Assembly (NCBI GenBank): GCA_945861665.1 | Contig: CAMAVS010000003.1 | Location: forward strand, 209,362 to 273,361 | Reading direction: 5' to 3' | Source of the DNA: Chitinophaga pinensis | Lineage (GTDB): Bacteria; Bacteroidota; Bacteroidia; UBA4408 | DNA: 64,000 nucleotides | Shown: piece by piece, positions 36,960-44,732 of the stretch | How the letters are laid out: each line of letters begins with the position of its first letter | Position numbering within the stretch: position 1 is the stretch's first letter | The notes under the pieces: model-generated | The model's database searches: none | Seen by the model: the letters and a program-made list of their open reading frames with translations, nothing else | What the model was told of the DNA's origin: nothing | Position numbers and translations under genes: made by a program

Positions 36960-37399
36960 CCGATTGCTTTGAATTAGGTTACTGGGGATTATTTGCCGCT
37001 AGTTTTATAGCAGCAACCATTTTACCTCTTAGTTCAGAGGCGTTTTTTTTATTTATGTTATCCCAAGAATACGATGCAACAAATTGTGTTGTAGTTGCAA
37101 CTGTTGGGAATACGTTTGGTGGACTAACCTGCTACTTTTTGGGTTATTTATGCAAGTGGGAATGGCTTAACAAATTTATAGGTGTATCTGAAGTAAAAGT
37201 GTTGGCCTATAAAAATTACATTGATAGTTACGGTTTTACAATTTCATTTTTTTGTTGGCTTCCCTTTGTTGGCGATATATTGGCAGTAGCCTTGGGGGCA
37301 TTTAAAACTAATGTGTGGTTGGTAACCTTGTTTATGTTTATTGGTAAACTGTTACGCTATGTGTTTTTAGTGTACTCGGCCAATCTTATTTTTAATTAA
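36956..37399 (+). CDS. YqaA/DedA-like (VTT-type) membrane protein
   Basis: The 147-residue protein starts at TTG overlapping the cyclophilin stop. It has four hydrophobic segments and the SNARE-associated/VTT family pattern: [38 protein letters not shown] and [19 protein letters not shown]. Family members are inner-membrane proteins; DedA relatives have been linked to membrane homeostasis and undecaprenyl-phosphate flipping, but the YqaA branch has no settled function. Confidence 0.85.
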   Translation: MTDCFELGYWGLFAASFIAATILPLSSEAFFLFMLSQEYDATNCVVVATVGNTFGGLTCYFLGYLCKWEWLNKFIGVSEVKVLAYKNYIDSYGFTISFFCWLPFVGDILAVALGAFKTNVWLVTLFMFIGKLLRYVFLVYSANLIFN

Positions 37400-37574
37400 T
37401 GAATTCAATTATATTTCATATTCCTTCACATATTGTAACATATTGGTTTCCAAAATATTAAATACCTGTTATAACGAATACAAACCCTTTGTAAAAAAAT
37501 AATCAACTTTTTCGGAAAAAAAACACTAATATTGCACTCCTTTTTAGAAAAATAGAATTTAAAAACTGAATACT

Positions 37575-37919
37575 ATGGACTTGATAAAATTTATTGAAGA
37601 ACAAGCAGAAAAGAAAGCTTTTCCTAAGTTTAAAGCCGGTGACACCTTAACCGTTCATTATAAAATTATTGAAGGAGTCAAAGAAAGGGTTCAACAGTTT
37701 CAGGGAGTTGTTTTACAACGTAGGGGTGCAGGTGCTAACGAAACGTTTACTATCCGTAAAATATCAAACGGTGTAGGTGTTGAGCGTATCATTCCGTTAA
37801 TATCTCCTTCTATCGATAAAATTGAAGTAAATAAAGTGGGTGTTGTGCGTAGATCGAAAATATTTTACTTACGCCAACTTACCGGTAAAAAAGCTAGAAT
37901 TAAGGAGAAAAAGGTTTAG
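37575..37919 (+). CDS. rplS: 50S ribosomal protein L19
   Basis: The 114-residue protein has the L19 hallmarks: [54 protein letters not shown] and the C-terminal [20 protein letters not shown]. It stands alone with its own terminator, not with trmD or rimM as in many bacteria. A near-consensus TAATATTG lies about 45 bp upstream of the ATG (near 37527-37534). Confidence 0.97.
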   Translation: MDLIKFIEEQAEKKAFPKFKAGDTLTVHYKIIEGVKERVQQFQGVVLQRRGAGANETFTIRKISNGVGVERIIPLISPSIDKIEVNKVGVVRRSKIFYLRQLTGKKARIKEKKV

Positions 37920-37957
37920 TTTTACTGTTCATACTTACATATATAATATAATAGAGG

Positions 37958-37989
37958 ATCCTCTCATCGCTTTGTTGAGAGGATTTTTA
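37958..37989 (+). terminator. Rho-independent terminator of rplS
   Basis: ATCCTCTC (37958-37965) pairs with GAGAGGAT (37977-37984), 8 perfect pairs around an 11-nt loop, followed by TTTTTATTTT. The end overlaps the 3' end of the convergent tsaC gene. Confidence 0.85.
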
Positions 37990-38556
37990 TTTTCGGATAA
38001 TGCTTACTTCCCCGTTGTTTTTTAGTTTGATAATGGAGGATGCCTGACTCTTTGTTTTTTCGTGTTGCCTGAGTCCAACAATATAATCAACTTGCTTTAG
38101 AATTTTCCCATCAATTTCACCAAAATTAGCAGGTGAAGGTTCGTCACTGATATTTGCAGAAGTGGATATGAGGGGTTTACCCAATTTATAAATTAGTTTT
38201 TTGCAAAATTCATCTTTTGTAATGCGAATGGCTGCGCTTCCATCCAACGCTATGGCATTATGGGCCATATTTGATACATTGTCGTAAACGATGGTGAGGG
38301 GTGTGTCAGAAAATTCAATTAAATCCCAAGCAAGGGCAGGAACTTTTTTCACGTATTTGTTAAGGTTAATGTCCTGATCCAACAATACGATTAAGGATTT
38401 TGATTCATTCCTTTTTTTTATGGCAAAAATTTTTTCAATTGCAACGCTGTTTGTTGCATCGCAACCAAGTCCCCAAACGGTGTCGGTAGGATAAAGTATA
38501 ATACCACCTGTTTTTAGTGTTTCGAGTGCTCGTTTAATTTCACCGTCCATATACAC
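37987..38556 (-). CDS. tsaC: L-threonylcarbamoyladenylate synthase (TsaC/Sua5/YciO family)
   Basis: The enzyme makes threonylcarbamoyl-AMP from threonine, bicarbonate and ATP, first step of tRNA t6A formation. At 189 residues it is the short form with the YrdC fold only: GGIILYPTDTVWGLGCDATN, KIFAIKKRNESKSLIVLL, and the LISTSANISDEPSP motif. The start overlaps the 3' end of the glycosyltransferase gene by 17 bp, suggesting coupling. TsaE is encoded at 27265. Confidence 0.93.
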   Translation of the reverse strand: MYMDGEIKRALETLKTGGIILYPTDTVWGLGCDATNSVAIEKIFAIKKRNESKSLIVLLDQDINLNKYVKKVPALAWDLIEFSDTPLTIVYDNVSNMAHNAIALDGSAAIRITKDEFCKKLIYKLGKPLISTSANISDEPSPANFGEIDGKILKQVDYIVGLRQHEKTKSQASSIIKLKNNGEVSIIRK

Positions 38557-39673
38557 TTTTATACAATGATGCCATTTTGTGCGCAGTATTCTCTTCTGTA
38601 AATTGTTGTGCGTGTATAGTTCCCTTTGCTACCATTGCGTTTCGTAATGTTGAATCATTCAGCAGTGTGCTAATGGCTGAACTCATTTCTTCAGAGTTTT
38701 CAGGGTTTATATACAGTGCGGCATCACCGCCTGCTTCGGGTAAACAACTGGTATTGCTTGTAATTACAGGTGTTTTACAAAACATTGCTTCCACAACCGG
38801 TAAACCAAATCCTTCAAAAAGGGAGGGGTAAATAAACAAAGTGGCTAAACTGTAAATCGCAGGAAGGTCAATTAAATGAGCGTTTTCGATAAAAATAAAT
38901 TTATTTTCAGGATTTTCATTTTCAATAATTGCATTTACATTGTCAATGTAATGTGTGTGCTTTCCTACAACTACTAAAGGAATATCAGATTTAAGTTGGT
39001 GGGTTGCTTTTATTAAGGTAACAAGGTTTTTTCGGGGTTCAACAGTACTCACGTACAACAAAAATTCAGAAGGTAAATTGTATTTATTTTTAACCGAATT
39101 TTTTTCTGCTTCGCTAATTTCTTTTGTAAAACTGGAATGAATGGAAGGTGGAATAACTTCAATTTTATTGGCATCTCCATTTAAAAACTCAACAATATCA
39201 TTTTTTGTTTGCGCACTAACTGCAATAATTTTATCGCTAACATCACAGCTATACTGAAACTTTTTTTTATATATTTTACGATCGAAAAAATTATAGTATT
39301 GCGGATAACGCATAAAAATAAGATCGTGAATAGTAACTATTGATTTAGCATTGCTTCGTTGAATATTATAGGGTAGTTCGTGGCTTAATCCGTGGTACAA
39401 ATCAATGTGATCCTTACGCACCTGTGCTGCCATCCTTAAAGATCGCCACGAATTTTTAAACGTTTTAGTGAATATGTTAGAGGGCGTTTTTACGATTGTG
39501 TTTGTAAAATCATTTATAAAAATTGTTTTACTATCTAGTTTGTAGGAAGGGGTATAAAGAAAATAATCGTTATCGGGGTAATAATGCAACAAACTATGCA
39601 CTAAGCTGCGACTATAATTACCCAAGCCTGAGTTGTTATGAAAAAAACGCTTGGCGTCAAAACCGATCTTCAT
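38540..39673 (-). CDS. Glycosyltransferase family 4 (GT-B fold)
   Basis: The 377-residue cytosolic GT has the N-terminal KIGFDAKRFFHNNSGLGNYSR glycine-loop and the C-terminal donor domain YVSTVEPRKNLVTLI, LFIYPSLFEGFGLPVVEAM (the E-x7-E motif) and SCLPEAGGDAALYINP. Such enzymes move a sugar, often mannose, from a nucleotide sugar to a growing glycan. The acceptor is unknown. No other polysaccharide gene adjoins it. Confidence 0.92.
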   Translation of the reverse strand: MKIGFDAKRFFHNNSGLGNYSRSLVHSLLHYYPDNDYFLYTPSYKLDSKTIFINDFTNTIVKTPSNIFTKTFKNSWRSLRMAAQVRKDHIDLYHGLSHELPYNIQRSNAKSIVTIHDLIFMRYPQYYNFFDRKIYKKKFQYSCDVSDKIIAVSAQTKNDIVEFLNGDANKIEVIPPSIHSSFTKEISEAEKNSVKNKYNLPSEFLLYVSTVEPRKNLVTLIKATHQLKSDIPLVVVGKHTHYIDNVNAIIENENPENKFIFIENAHLIDLPAIYSLATLFIYPSLFEGFGLPVVEAMFCKTPVITSNTSCLPEAGGDAALYINPENSEEMSSAISTLLNDSTLRNAMVAKGTIHAQQFTEENTAHKMASLYKSVYGR

Positions 39674-39693
39674 CCTGTAAATATACTTAATTA

Positions 39694-40257
39694 TTAAAAA
39701 ATAGTTCCTGTGCCATAAAGTAAACCTATCGCTTCTATGCCTAAGGAATAACTTGCACCTATGTACATAACAAAATTTTCACCTCTCATAATTCTGAATC
39801 GACTTGCTAAAATAGGGGCTATTATAATATTGTTTTTAGTATCAAAAACAAAGCTGAAAAGCGGTCCGGCTTCAAACTCAAGTTTCGATTTCGAATCAAT
39901 TTTAATTTGAAAAACTCTAAATTCTAATCCCGCTCCAAAGGTGGGAGAAGCCTTTTCATTAAACAATTTACCGTTTACCAGAAACTGTTTAGTTTCGGTA
40001 GGTAAATTAAAGAACACAGGTATTTTAATTAATTTTTGCGGCTGAAATTCTACAAAAAACAACATGGCATTTGTGGGTACTACTATGGCTGCTTGGTTTT
40101 GTATATCTGCCAATCTGCTGTTTGAAATAAACAATAATGATTGCCCGAAACTCAATTCAAAATGTTCATTATTTTTGAGTGAGTCGGGTTGTTGAGCAAA
40201 TGAGTTTGCAACAAATAGCATTAAAATTACATACAATAGCTGTTTTGATTTTTTCAT
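39694..40257 (-). CDS. Uncharacterised secreted beta-barrel-like protein
   Basis: The 187-residue product has a signal peptide (about 1-21, ending NSFAQQ). It contains alternating hydrophobic strands (FELSFGQSLLFIS, FGAGLEFRVFQIKI, LEFEAGPLFSFVFDT, FVMYIGASYSLGI) and a C-terminal aromatic residue, typical of small outer-membrane barrels. No family is recognised. It is followed 20 bp later by the glycosyltransferase. Confidence 0.65.
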   Translation of the reverse strand: MKKSKQLLYVILMLFVANSFAQQPDSLKNNEHFELSFGQSLLFISNSRLADIQNQAAIVVPTNAMLFFVEFQPQKLIKIPVFFNLPTETKQFLVNGKLFNEKASPTFGAGLEFRVFQIKIDSKSKLEFEAGPLFSFVFDTKNNIIIAPILASRFRIMRGENFVMYIGASYSLGIEAIGLLYGTGTIF

Positions 40258-40344
40258 TCAACAAAATTAAAATAAATTAGCTACTTTGTTAAAAGGGGGC
40301 TTTATTGTTGTGAAATTATATTGTAACTCTTCTTTGATATTAAG

Positions 40345-40725
40345 CTACCAAGTCCCTCCGGGTGAAAATAAAAAATCTGTTTGGTTATCGATGTCGTATA
40401 GCCATTGATACCCTTTTGTTTCTTTTTTACAAAAGGGTTCTAATAATAGAACCATTTGTTTATATCCTTCTGTAGTTAAGTCGCAGAAGAAGTTAATTTT
40501 ATCTCTTATGTTAATTCCTTCATCTGTGTCTGCGATGCGAAGCGTTAAATTGCAATTGCGTGATTGAACAAAGTCGAGACTAGTGAACTTGAGTGATTTT
40601 TGATTAGCAATAATTGTTTGTTGAATAGCCTGTCTAAATTTAGTTGCCTCAGCTTTATTAAAGTCGTAAAGTCTTACTATATTGTCTCCATACTCATTTA
40701 TATTTTCAATATAGTCTAATTGCAT
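40345..40725 (-). CDS. Uncharacterised cytosolic protein
   Basis: The 126-residue acidic protein has no signal peptide or membrane segment. It includes VRLYDFNKAEATKFRQAIQQ, DFVQSRNCNLTLRIADTDEG and a C-terminal YQWLYDIDNQTDFLFSPGGTW. I cannot assign a family. It stands alone between two gaps (87 bp and 205 bp). A TATATTTG box at 40896-40903 on the minus strand is about 170 bp upstream and might be its promoter. The frame looks well maintained. Confidence 0.6.
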   Translation of the reverse strand: MQLDYIENINEYGDNIVRLYDFNKAEATKFRQAIQQTIIANQKSLKFTSLDFVQSRNCNLTLRIADTDEGINIRDKINFFCDLTTEGYKQMVLLLEPFCKKETKGYQWLYDIDNQTDFLFSPGGTW

Positions 40726-40930
40726 TTAATTTTTAATTTAGGTCTATTTAGCTTTGGTAAACACAATTTAAGAGCCACTTTGGTTTAGTAACAATTCGTT
40801 TTTGTAAAATCAAATTTGATTATTATCTTAACACGTTTCAGTAGTTGAATAGGATACAGGCAAAACATAAGTATAAATACCCAATTCTCATTAACCAAAT
40901 ATAGCTAATTTATTTCGACTGTGGCAATCT

Positions 40931-42256
40931 TTAGAGCGTATTTGCAAGGTTGGCAAGTTCCGATCGTTCTCCTTTTTCGAGTGTGATATGAGCATACAAT
41001 TTATTATTGCTTGCTTTGTCAATTAGATTTGAAAGACCATTGCTGTGTGTATCGAGGTAGGGAGTATCAATTTGAAAAATATCACCGGTAAAAATAATTT
41101 TAGTGTTTTCGCCTGCGCGCGTAATAATTGTTTTTACTTCGTGTGGGGTTAAGTTTTGTGCTTCATCAACAATAAAGCAAATGTTGCTTAAACTTCTTCC
41201 TCTAATATAAGCAAGAGGTGTAATGTGTATTTTTTCTTTTTCAACCATTTCTGTAATTTTTTGGTACTCCTTGTCAGTTTCTTTAAACTGTCCTTGAATT
41301 AGTTTTAGATTATCCCACAAAGGTTCCATATACGGGTTGATTTTAGATTTGATATCACCAGGTAAATAACCGATGTCTTTATTACTGAGTGGCACAATTG
41401 GTCGTGCTAAATAAATTTGTCGGAATTCCGTTTTTTGTTGCATTGCTCCTGCTAATGCCAACAATGTTTTTCCTGTACCCGCGATACCTTGCAGTGTTAC
41501 CAGTAATACACTGGGATTTAGTATTGCGTGCAATGCAAAGGCTTGTTCCACATTACGTGGTTTTATGCCATAAGCACTTTCTTTACTTACCTTTTCAATC
41601 AATTTAGTATTCGCATTGTAGTAGGCAAGGGCAGAGGAATCACCATTTTTAAAGGTATAATAATGGTTTGCAATCGGGTCTTTTATTTTTAGATGTTTTG
41701 GAGTGCAAGATCCATCTTGGTATAGTTTGGCGATTGCTGCTGCTGGTACATTTTCGATAGTAGAATATCCTTTGTAAAGCGATTCAATGTCTTGTACTTT
41801 TCCTGTTTTAAAATCTTCAGCTTGAATGTTTAGTGATTTGGCTTTTAAACGCAGATTGATGTCTTTACTAACCAATATAACGATCCTTCCTTTCATTTCC
41901 TTCTGTAAATACAAGGCAGAATTTAAAATTTTATGGTCGGCCTTTCGCTCTCCAAAAATTTTATTAGCATCAATTTCACTGTGTTCATTCATCAGTACTT
42001 TAAATTTCCCCTTTGTGTGTCCGTTTAAAGGAATCCAATCTTGTAATAAATATTTTTTTGATAATAGGTCTAGTAATCTAATAAACTCACGCGCCTCGTA
42101 GTTAATAACATCGTTGCCTTTTTTAAAATTATCGATTTCTTCAAGAACGGTAATAGGTATTGCTACATCATGTTCTTTAAAACTATTAATAGCATTGTGG
42201 TCGAACAAAATAACAGATGTGTCAAGTACAAATATTTTTTTTTCTTGTTTAGCCAT
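40931..42256 (-). CDS. PIN-PhoH family protein (YlaK/PhoH2-like)
   Basis: The 441-residue protein has an N-terminal PIN ribonuclease domain (about 7-150; KIFVLDTSVIL with D12, VLEEIDNFK, SKDINLRLKA). A PhoH ATPase domain (about 235-435) follows with QGIAGTGKTLLALAGA (Walker A), SLSNICFIVDEAQNLTP (Walker B) and an SGLSNLIDKA-type end. The combination suggests a helicase-coupled RNase that unwinds and cuts RNA, as shown for mycobacterial PhoH2; here it is an inference. All key acidic residues are visible. Confidence 0.92.
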   Translation of the reverse strand: MAKQEKKIFVLDTSVILFDHNAINSFKEHDVAIPITVLEEIDNFKKGNDVINYEAREFIRLLDLLSKKYLLQDWIPLNGHTKGKFKVLMNEHSEIDANKIFGERKADHKILNSALYLQKEMKGRIVILVSKDINLRLKAKSLNIQAEDFKTGKVQDIESLYKGYSTIENVPAAAIAKLYQDGSCTPKHLKIKDPIANHYYTFKNGDSSALAYYNANTKLIEKVSKESAYGIKPRNVEQAFALHAILNPSVLLVTLQGIAGTGKTLLALAGAMQQKTEFRQIYLARPIVPLSNKDIGYLPGDIKSKINPYMEPLWDNLKLIQGQFKETDKEYQKITEMVEKEKIHITPLAYIRGRSLSNICFIVDEAQNLTPHEVKTIITRAGENTKIIFTGDIFQIDTPYLDTHSNGLSNLIDKASNNKLYAHITLEKGERSELANLANTL

Positions 42257-42471
42257 TTTTGTCTTTTTTAGGGAGATATGAACCTTTTAATCAAACCTAG
42301 CAATTAATCAATTCTTTTATGTTTTTTTTGAATTCATTTTATAAACAAAGTTTTACACGTTTGGCAAAATAAAATTAAAACGCTGTATTTGAAGATGATT
42401 AATTAGGTAAATTGTGTTTTAGAAGAGCTGTTAACATTTAATAGTTCGGTTTATAATCCAATAAAACTTGT

Positions 42472-42479
42472 TAACTTTG
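42472..42479 (+). promoter_or_regulatory. Candidate -7 box of the DUF3467 gene
   Basis: TAACTTTG matches TAnnTTTG, 24 bp before the ATG at 42504. At -33 only a TTC is seen. The rest of the interval 42257-42503 has no visible gene. Confidence 0.5.
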
Positions 42480-42503
42480 GTGTATAAATAATCAATAAAT
42501 ATT

Positions 42504-42815
42504 ATGGAAGATCAAAATCAAAATCAATTAAATATTGAGTTAAGCGAAGAAATTGCAGAAGGAACGTATTCTAATTTAGCAATTATTACACATTCAAATG
42601 CAGAGTTCGTTATCGATTTTGTGCGCATTATGCCAGGCGTTCCAAAAGCAAAGGTGAAATCTCGTATACTGCTAACTCCACAGCACACTAAGCGTTTGAT
42701 GAATGCATTGAAGGATAATCTTCAGAAATTCGAATCCGTTAATGGTGTTATAAAAGAAGGGGATATGCAAAATATTTATCCACTTACTTTTGGCGGGCCA
42801 ACTGCTCAAGCATAG
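42504..42815 (+). CDS. DUF3467 domain-containing protein
   Basis: The 103-residue protein matches the DUF3467 family (NIELSEEIAEGTYSNLAIIT, FVIDFVRIMPGVPKAKV, SRILLTPQHTKRLMNALKDN). The family is small, cytosolic and widespread, with no known function in Bacteroidota. The C-terminus ends YPLTFGGPTAQA. It converges on purA with a 17-bp gap. Confidence 0.88.
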   Translation: MEDQNQNQLNIELSEEIAEGTYSNLAIITHSNAEFVIDFVRIMPGVPKAKVKSRILLTPQHTKRLMNALKDNLQKFESVNGVIKEGDMQNIYPLTFGGPTAQA

Positions 42816-42832
42816 AATCGCGTTCTTGATTT

Positions 42833-44098
42833 TTACCTAAACAACGTTTGCGTTCTATCGGGTCCAACCGAAACAATTGTAATTGGGATTTGCAATTGCT
42901 TTTCAAGGAATAGTATATAGTCAACAAGCTCTGTTGGCATATCGCTGGCAGAAGTTACACTTGTTAAATCTTGTCCCCACCCCTTAAATTCTTTGTAAAT
43001 CGGTTTTACATATTCGGGCGAAATGTCAAAAGGGAAATTATCAACAGCTTGACCTTTTACTTCATATTGAGTACAAATTTTTATTTTTTCAAAACCGCTC
43101 AAAACATCAGCTTTCATCATAATTAGCTCGGTAACCCCATTGATCATAATTGCATACTTCAGTGCAGGTAAATCTAGCCATCCGCAACGTCTTGGCCTAC
43201 CAGTTGTAGAACCAAATTCTTTTCCTGTTTTACGCAATTGTTCACCTGTTTCTTCTAAAAGTTCGGTAGGAAATGGACCACTTCCAACGCGAGTACAATA
43301 CGCTTTAAAAATACCAAAAACTTTCCCTATTCTATTTGGCGCTATTCCCAATCCGGTACAGGCTCCTGCACAAATGGTATTTGAAGATGTTACAAAAGGA
43401 TAAGAACCAAAATCTATATCGAGCAATGAACCTTGTGCGCCTTCGGCAAGTACAGATTTATCTTGCAATAAAGCATCGTTAAGGTATTGTTCGCTGTCGA
43501 TGTGTTTTAATTTTTTAAGTAATTCAATTCCCTCAAACCAATCTGGCTCCAATGCCTCTAAGTTGTATTCATAATGTAAAAATTCTAAAATTTGTGCGTG
43601 TTTTAAAATTAGGAAATTGTATTTTTCTTTAAAATTCGGATCGTTGATATCGCCGACTCTTAATCCATTTCTACCTGTTTTATCCATATAGGTTGGTCCA
43701 ATTCCTTTTAGCGTAGAACCAATTTTTGCATTTCCTTTTGCAGCTTCAGATGCTGCATCAATAAGTCGATGCGTTGGTAATATTAAATGTGCTTTTTTTG
43801 AAAGTAGCAGTCTACTTTGTACATCAACATTATATTTTTTTAAGGCGTCAATTTCCTTTTTAAAAATTACTGGATCAATAACAACTCCATTGCCTACTAT
43901 ATTAATAGAATTAGCGTGAAAAATTCCTGATGGAATAGTATGTAATACGTGCTTAATTCCATTAAATTCTAGTGTGTGTCCGGCATTGGGGCCACCTTGA
44001 AATCGTCCAATAATATTATATTTAGGTGTGAAAACATCTACAATTTTTCCTTTTCCTTCGTCCCCCCATTGAAGACCTAACAATACATCTACTTTCAT
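42833..44098 (-). CDS. purA: Adenylosuccinate synthetase
   Basis: PurA joins IMP and aspartate with GTP on the way to AMP. The 421-residue protein has the N-terminal LLGLQWGDEGKGKIVD P-loop, GGPNAGHT, KGIGPTYMDKTGRNGLR, AEGAQGSLLDIDFGSYPFVT, GSTTGRPRRCGWLDL and the C-terminal ITIVSVGPDRTQTL. Length matches the family. A tiny STAS-like ORF ends 2 bp before the start, and fur lies just upstream of that, so these may be one transcript. Confidence 0.97.
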   Translation of the reverse strand: MKVDVLLGLQWGDEGKGKIVDVFTPKYNIIGRFQGGPNAGHTLEFNGIKHVLHTIPSGIFHANSINIVGNGVVIDPVIFKKEIDALKKYNVDVQSRLLLSKKAHLILPTHRLIDAASEAAKGNAKIGSTLKGIGPTYMDKTGRNGLRVGDINDPNFKEKYNFLILKHAQILEFLHYEYNLEALEPDWFEGIELLKKLKHIDSEQYLNDALLQDKSVLAEGAQGSLLDIDFGSYPFVTSSNTICAGACTGLGIAPNRIGKVFGIFKAYCTRVGSGPFPTELLEETGEQLRKTGKEFGSTTGRPRRCGWLDLPALKYAIMINGVTELIMMKADVLSGFEKIKICTQYEVKGQAVDNFPFDISPEYVKPIYKEFKGWGQDLTSVTSASDMPTELVDYILFLEKQLQIPITIVSVGPDRTQTLFR

Positions 44099-44100
44099 TT

Positions 44101-44220
44101 CTATTTAATTATTTTATTATTTAATTCTACTAAAGTGTCTTGTTTAAAATTGAATTCACCTTCTAGTTGTATTATTGCATAATTGTTTTTAGCTTCTAAT
44201 ATAGTGTAGCGAAAGTTCAT
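44101..44220 (-). CDS. 39-residue STAS-like small ORF between fur and purA
   Basis: The ORF runs ATG 44220 to TAG 44101 with 2-bp gaps on both sides, to the fur stop (44223) and the purA start (44098). The predicted peptide (FRYTILEAKNNYAIIQLEGE followed by FNFKQDTLVEL) resembles the first strand-strand-helix of STAS (anti-anti-sigma) domains, which are normally about 100 residues. It is therefore either a truncated STAS gene or a real small protein fitted into an operon. The C-terminal helix and the phosphorylated serine region of STAS are absent. The function is unknown. Confidence 0.45.
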   Translation of the reverse strand: MNFRYTILEAKNNYAIIQLEGEFNFKQDTLVELNNKIIK

Positions 44221-44222
44221 TT

Positions 44223-44696
44223 TTATTTTTTGTAATGCTTACATTTACCATTCATTGAAAGTTTTGTGCATTTTCCATAAAAATTAAGAGAGTGATGTAT
44301 AATTTTGGTATTCAAAAACTCTTCTGCCATATTTTGTATTTGTTGTATTCTAGGGTCACAAAATTCAAACACCTTTTCGCAATCAGTACAAATTAAATGA
44401 TCGTGTTGTTTGAATTTATAAGATTTTTCAAACTGAGCCATATTTTTGCCAAATTGATGTTTAACAACTAAGTTACAATTTAGTAAAAGCTCAATTGTAT
44501 TATATAAGGTTGCACGACTAACCCTGTATTTTTTATTTTTCATATAAATATAAAGCGATTCAACATCAAAATGCCCATCACGTGAATATATTTCTTCTAG
44601 AATAGCATAGCGCTCAGGAGTTTTACGATGAGTGTGTTGCTCAAGGTATTTAGTGAATATCTGTTTTACTGCTTCTCGTGTATCGTTCCCGGACAT
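44223..44696 (-). CDS. Fur-family metal-responsive transcriptional regulator
   Basis: The 157-residue regulator has a winged-helix DNA-binding part (about 1-85; [33 protein letters not shown]) and a C-terminal dimerisation/metal part. Metal ligands are visible: [15 protein letters not shown] (H and CxxC) and a second cysteine pair near the end ([14 protein letters not shown]). It represses or activates genes by sensing iron, zinc or peroxide; Fur, PerR and Zur cannot be told apart here. Confidence 0.92.
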   Translation of the reverse strand: MSGNDTREAVKQIFTKYLEQHTHRKTPERYAILEEIYSRDGHFDVESLYIYMKNKKYRVSRATLYNTIELLLNCNLVVKHQFGKNMAQFEKSYKFKQHDHLICTDCEKVFEFCDPRIQQIQNMAEEFLNTKIIHHSLNFYGKCTKLSMNGKCKHYKK

Positions 44697-44732
44697 TGAT
44701 AATAATTGATGTTTAAAAGTAGTATTTTTTTA

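Noticed and set aside
40726..40930. Possible small gene upstream of the uncharacterised 126-residue protein
   Set aside because: Neither strand gives a frame that resembles protein; only a TATATTTG box was noted.
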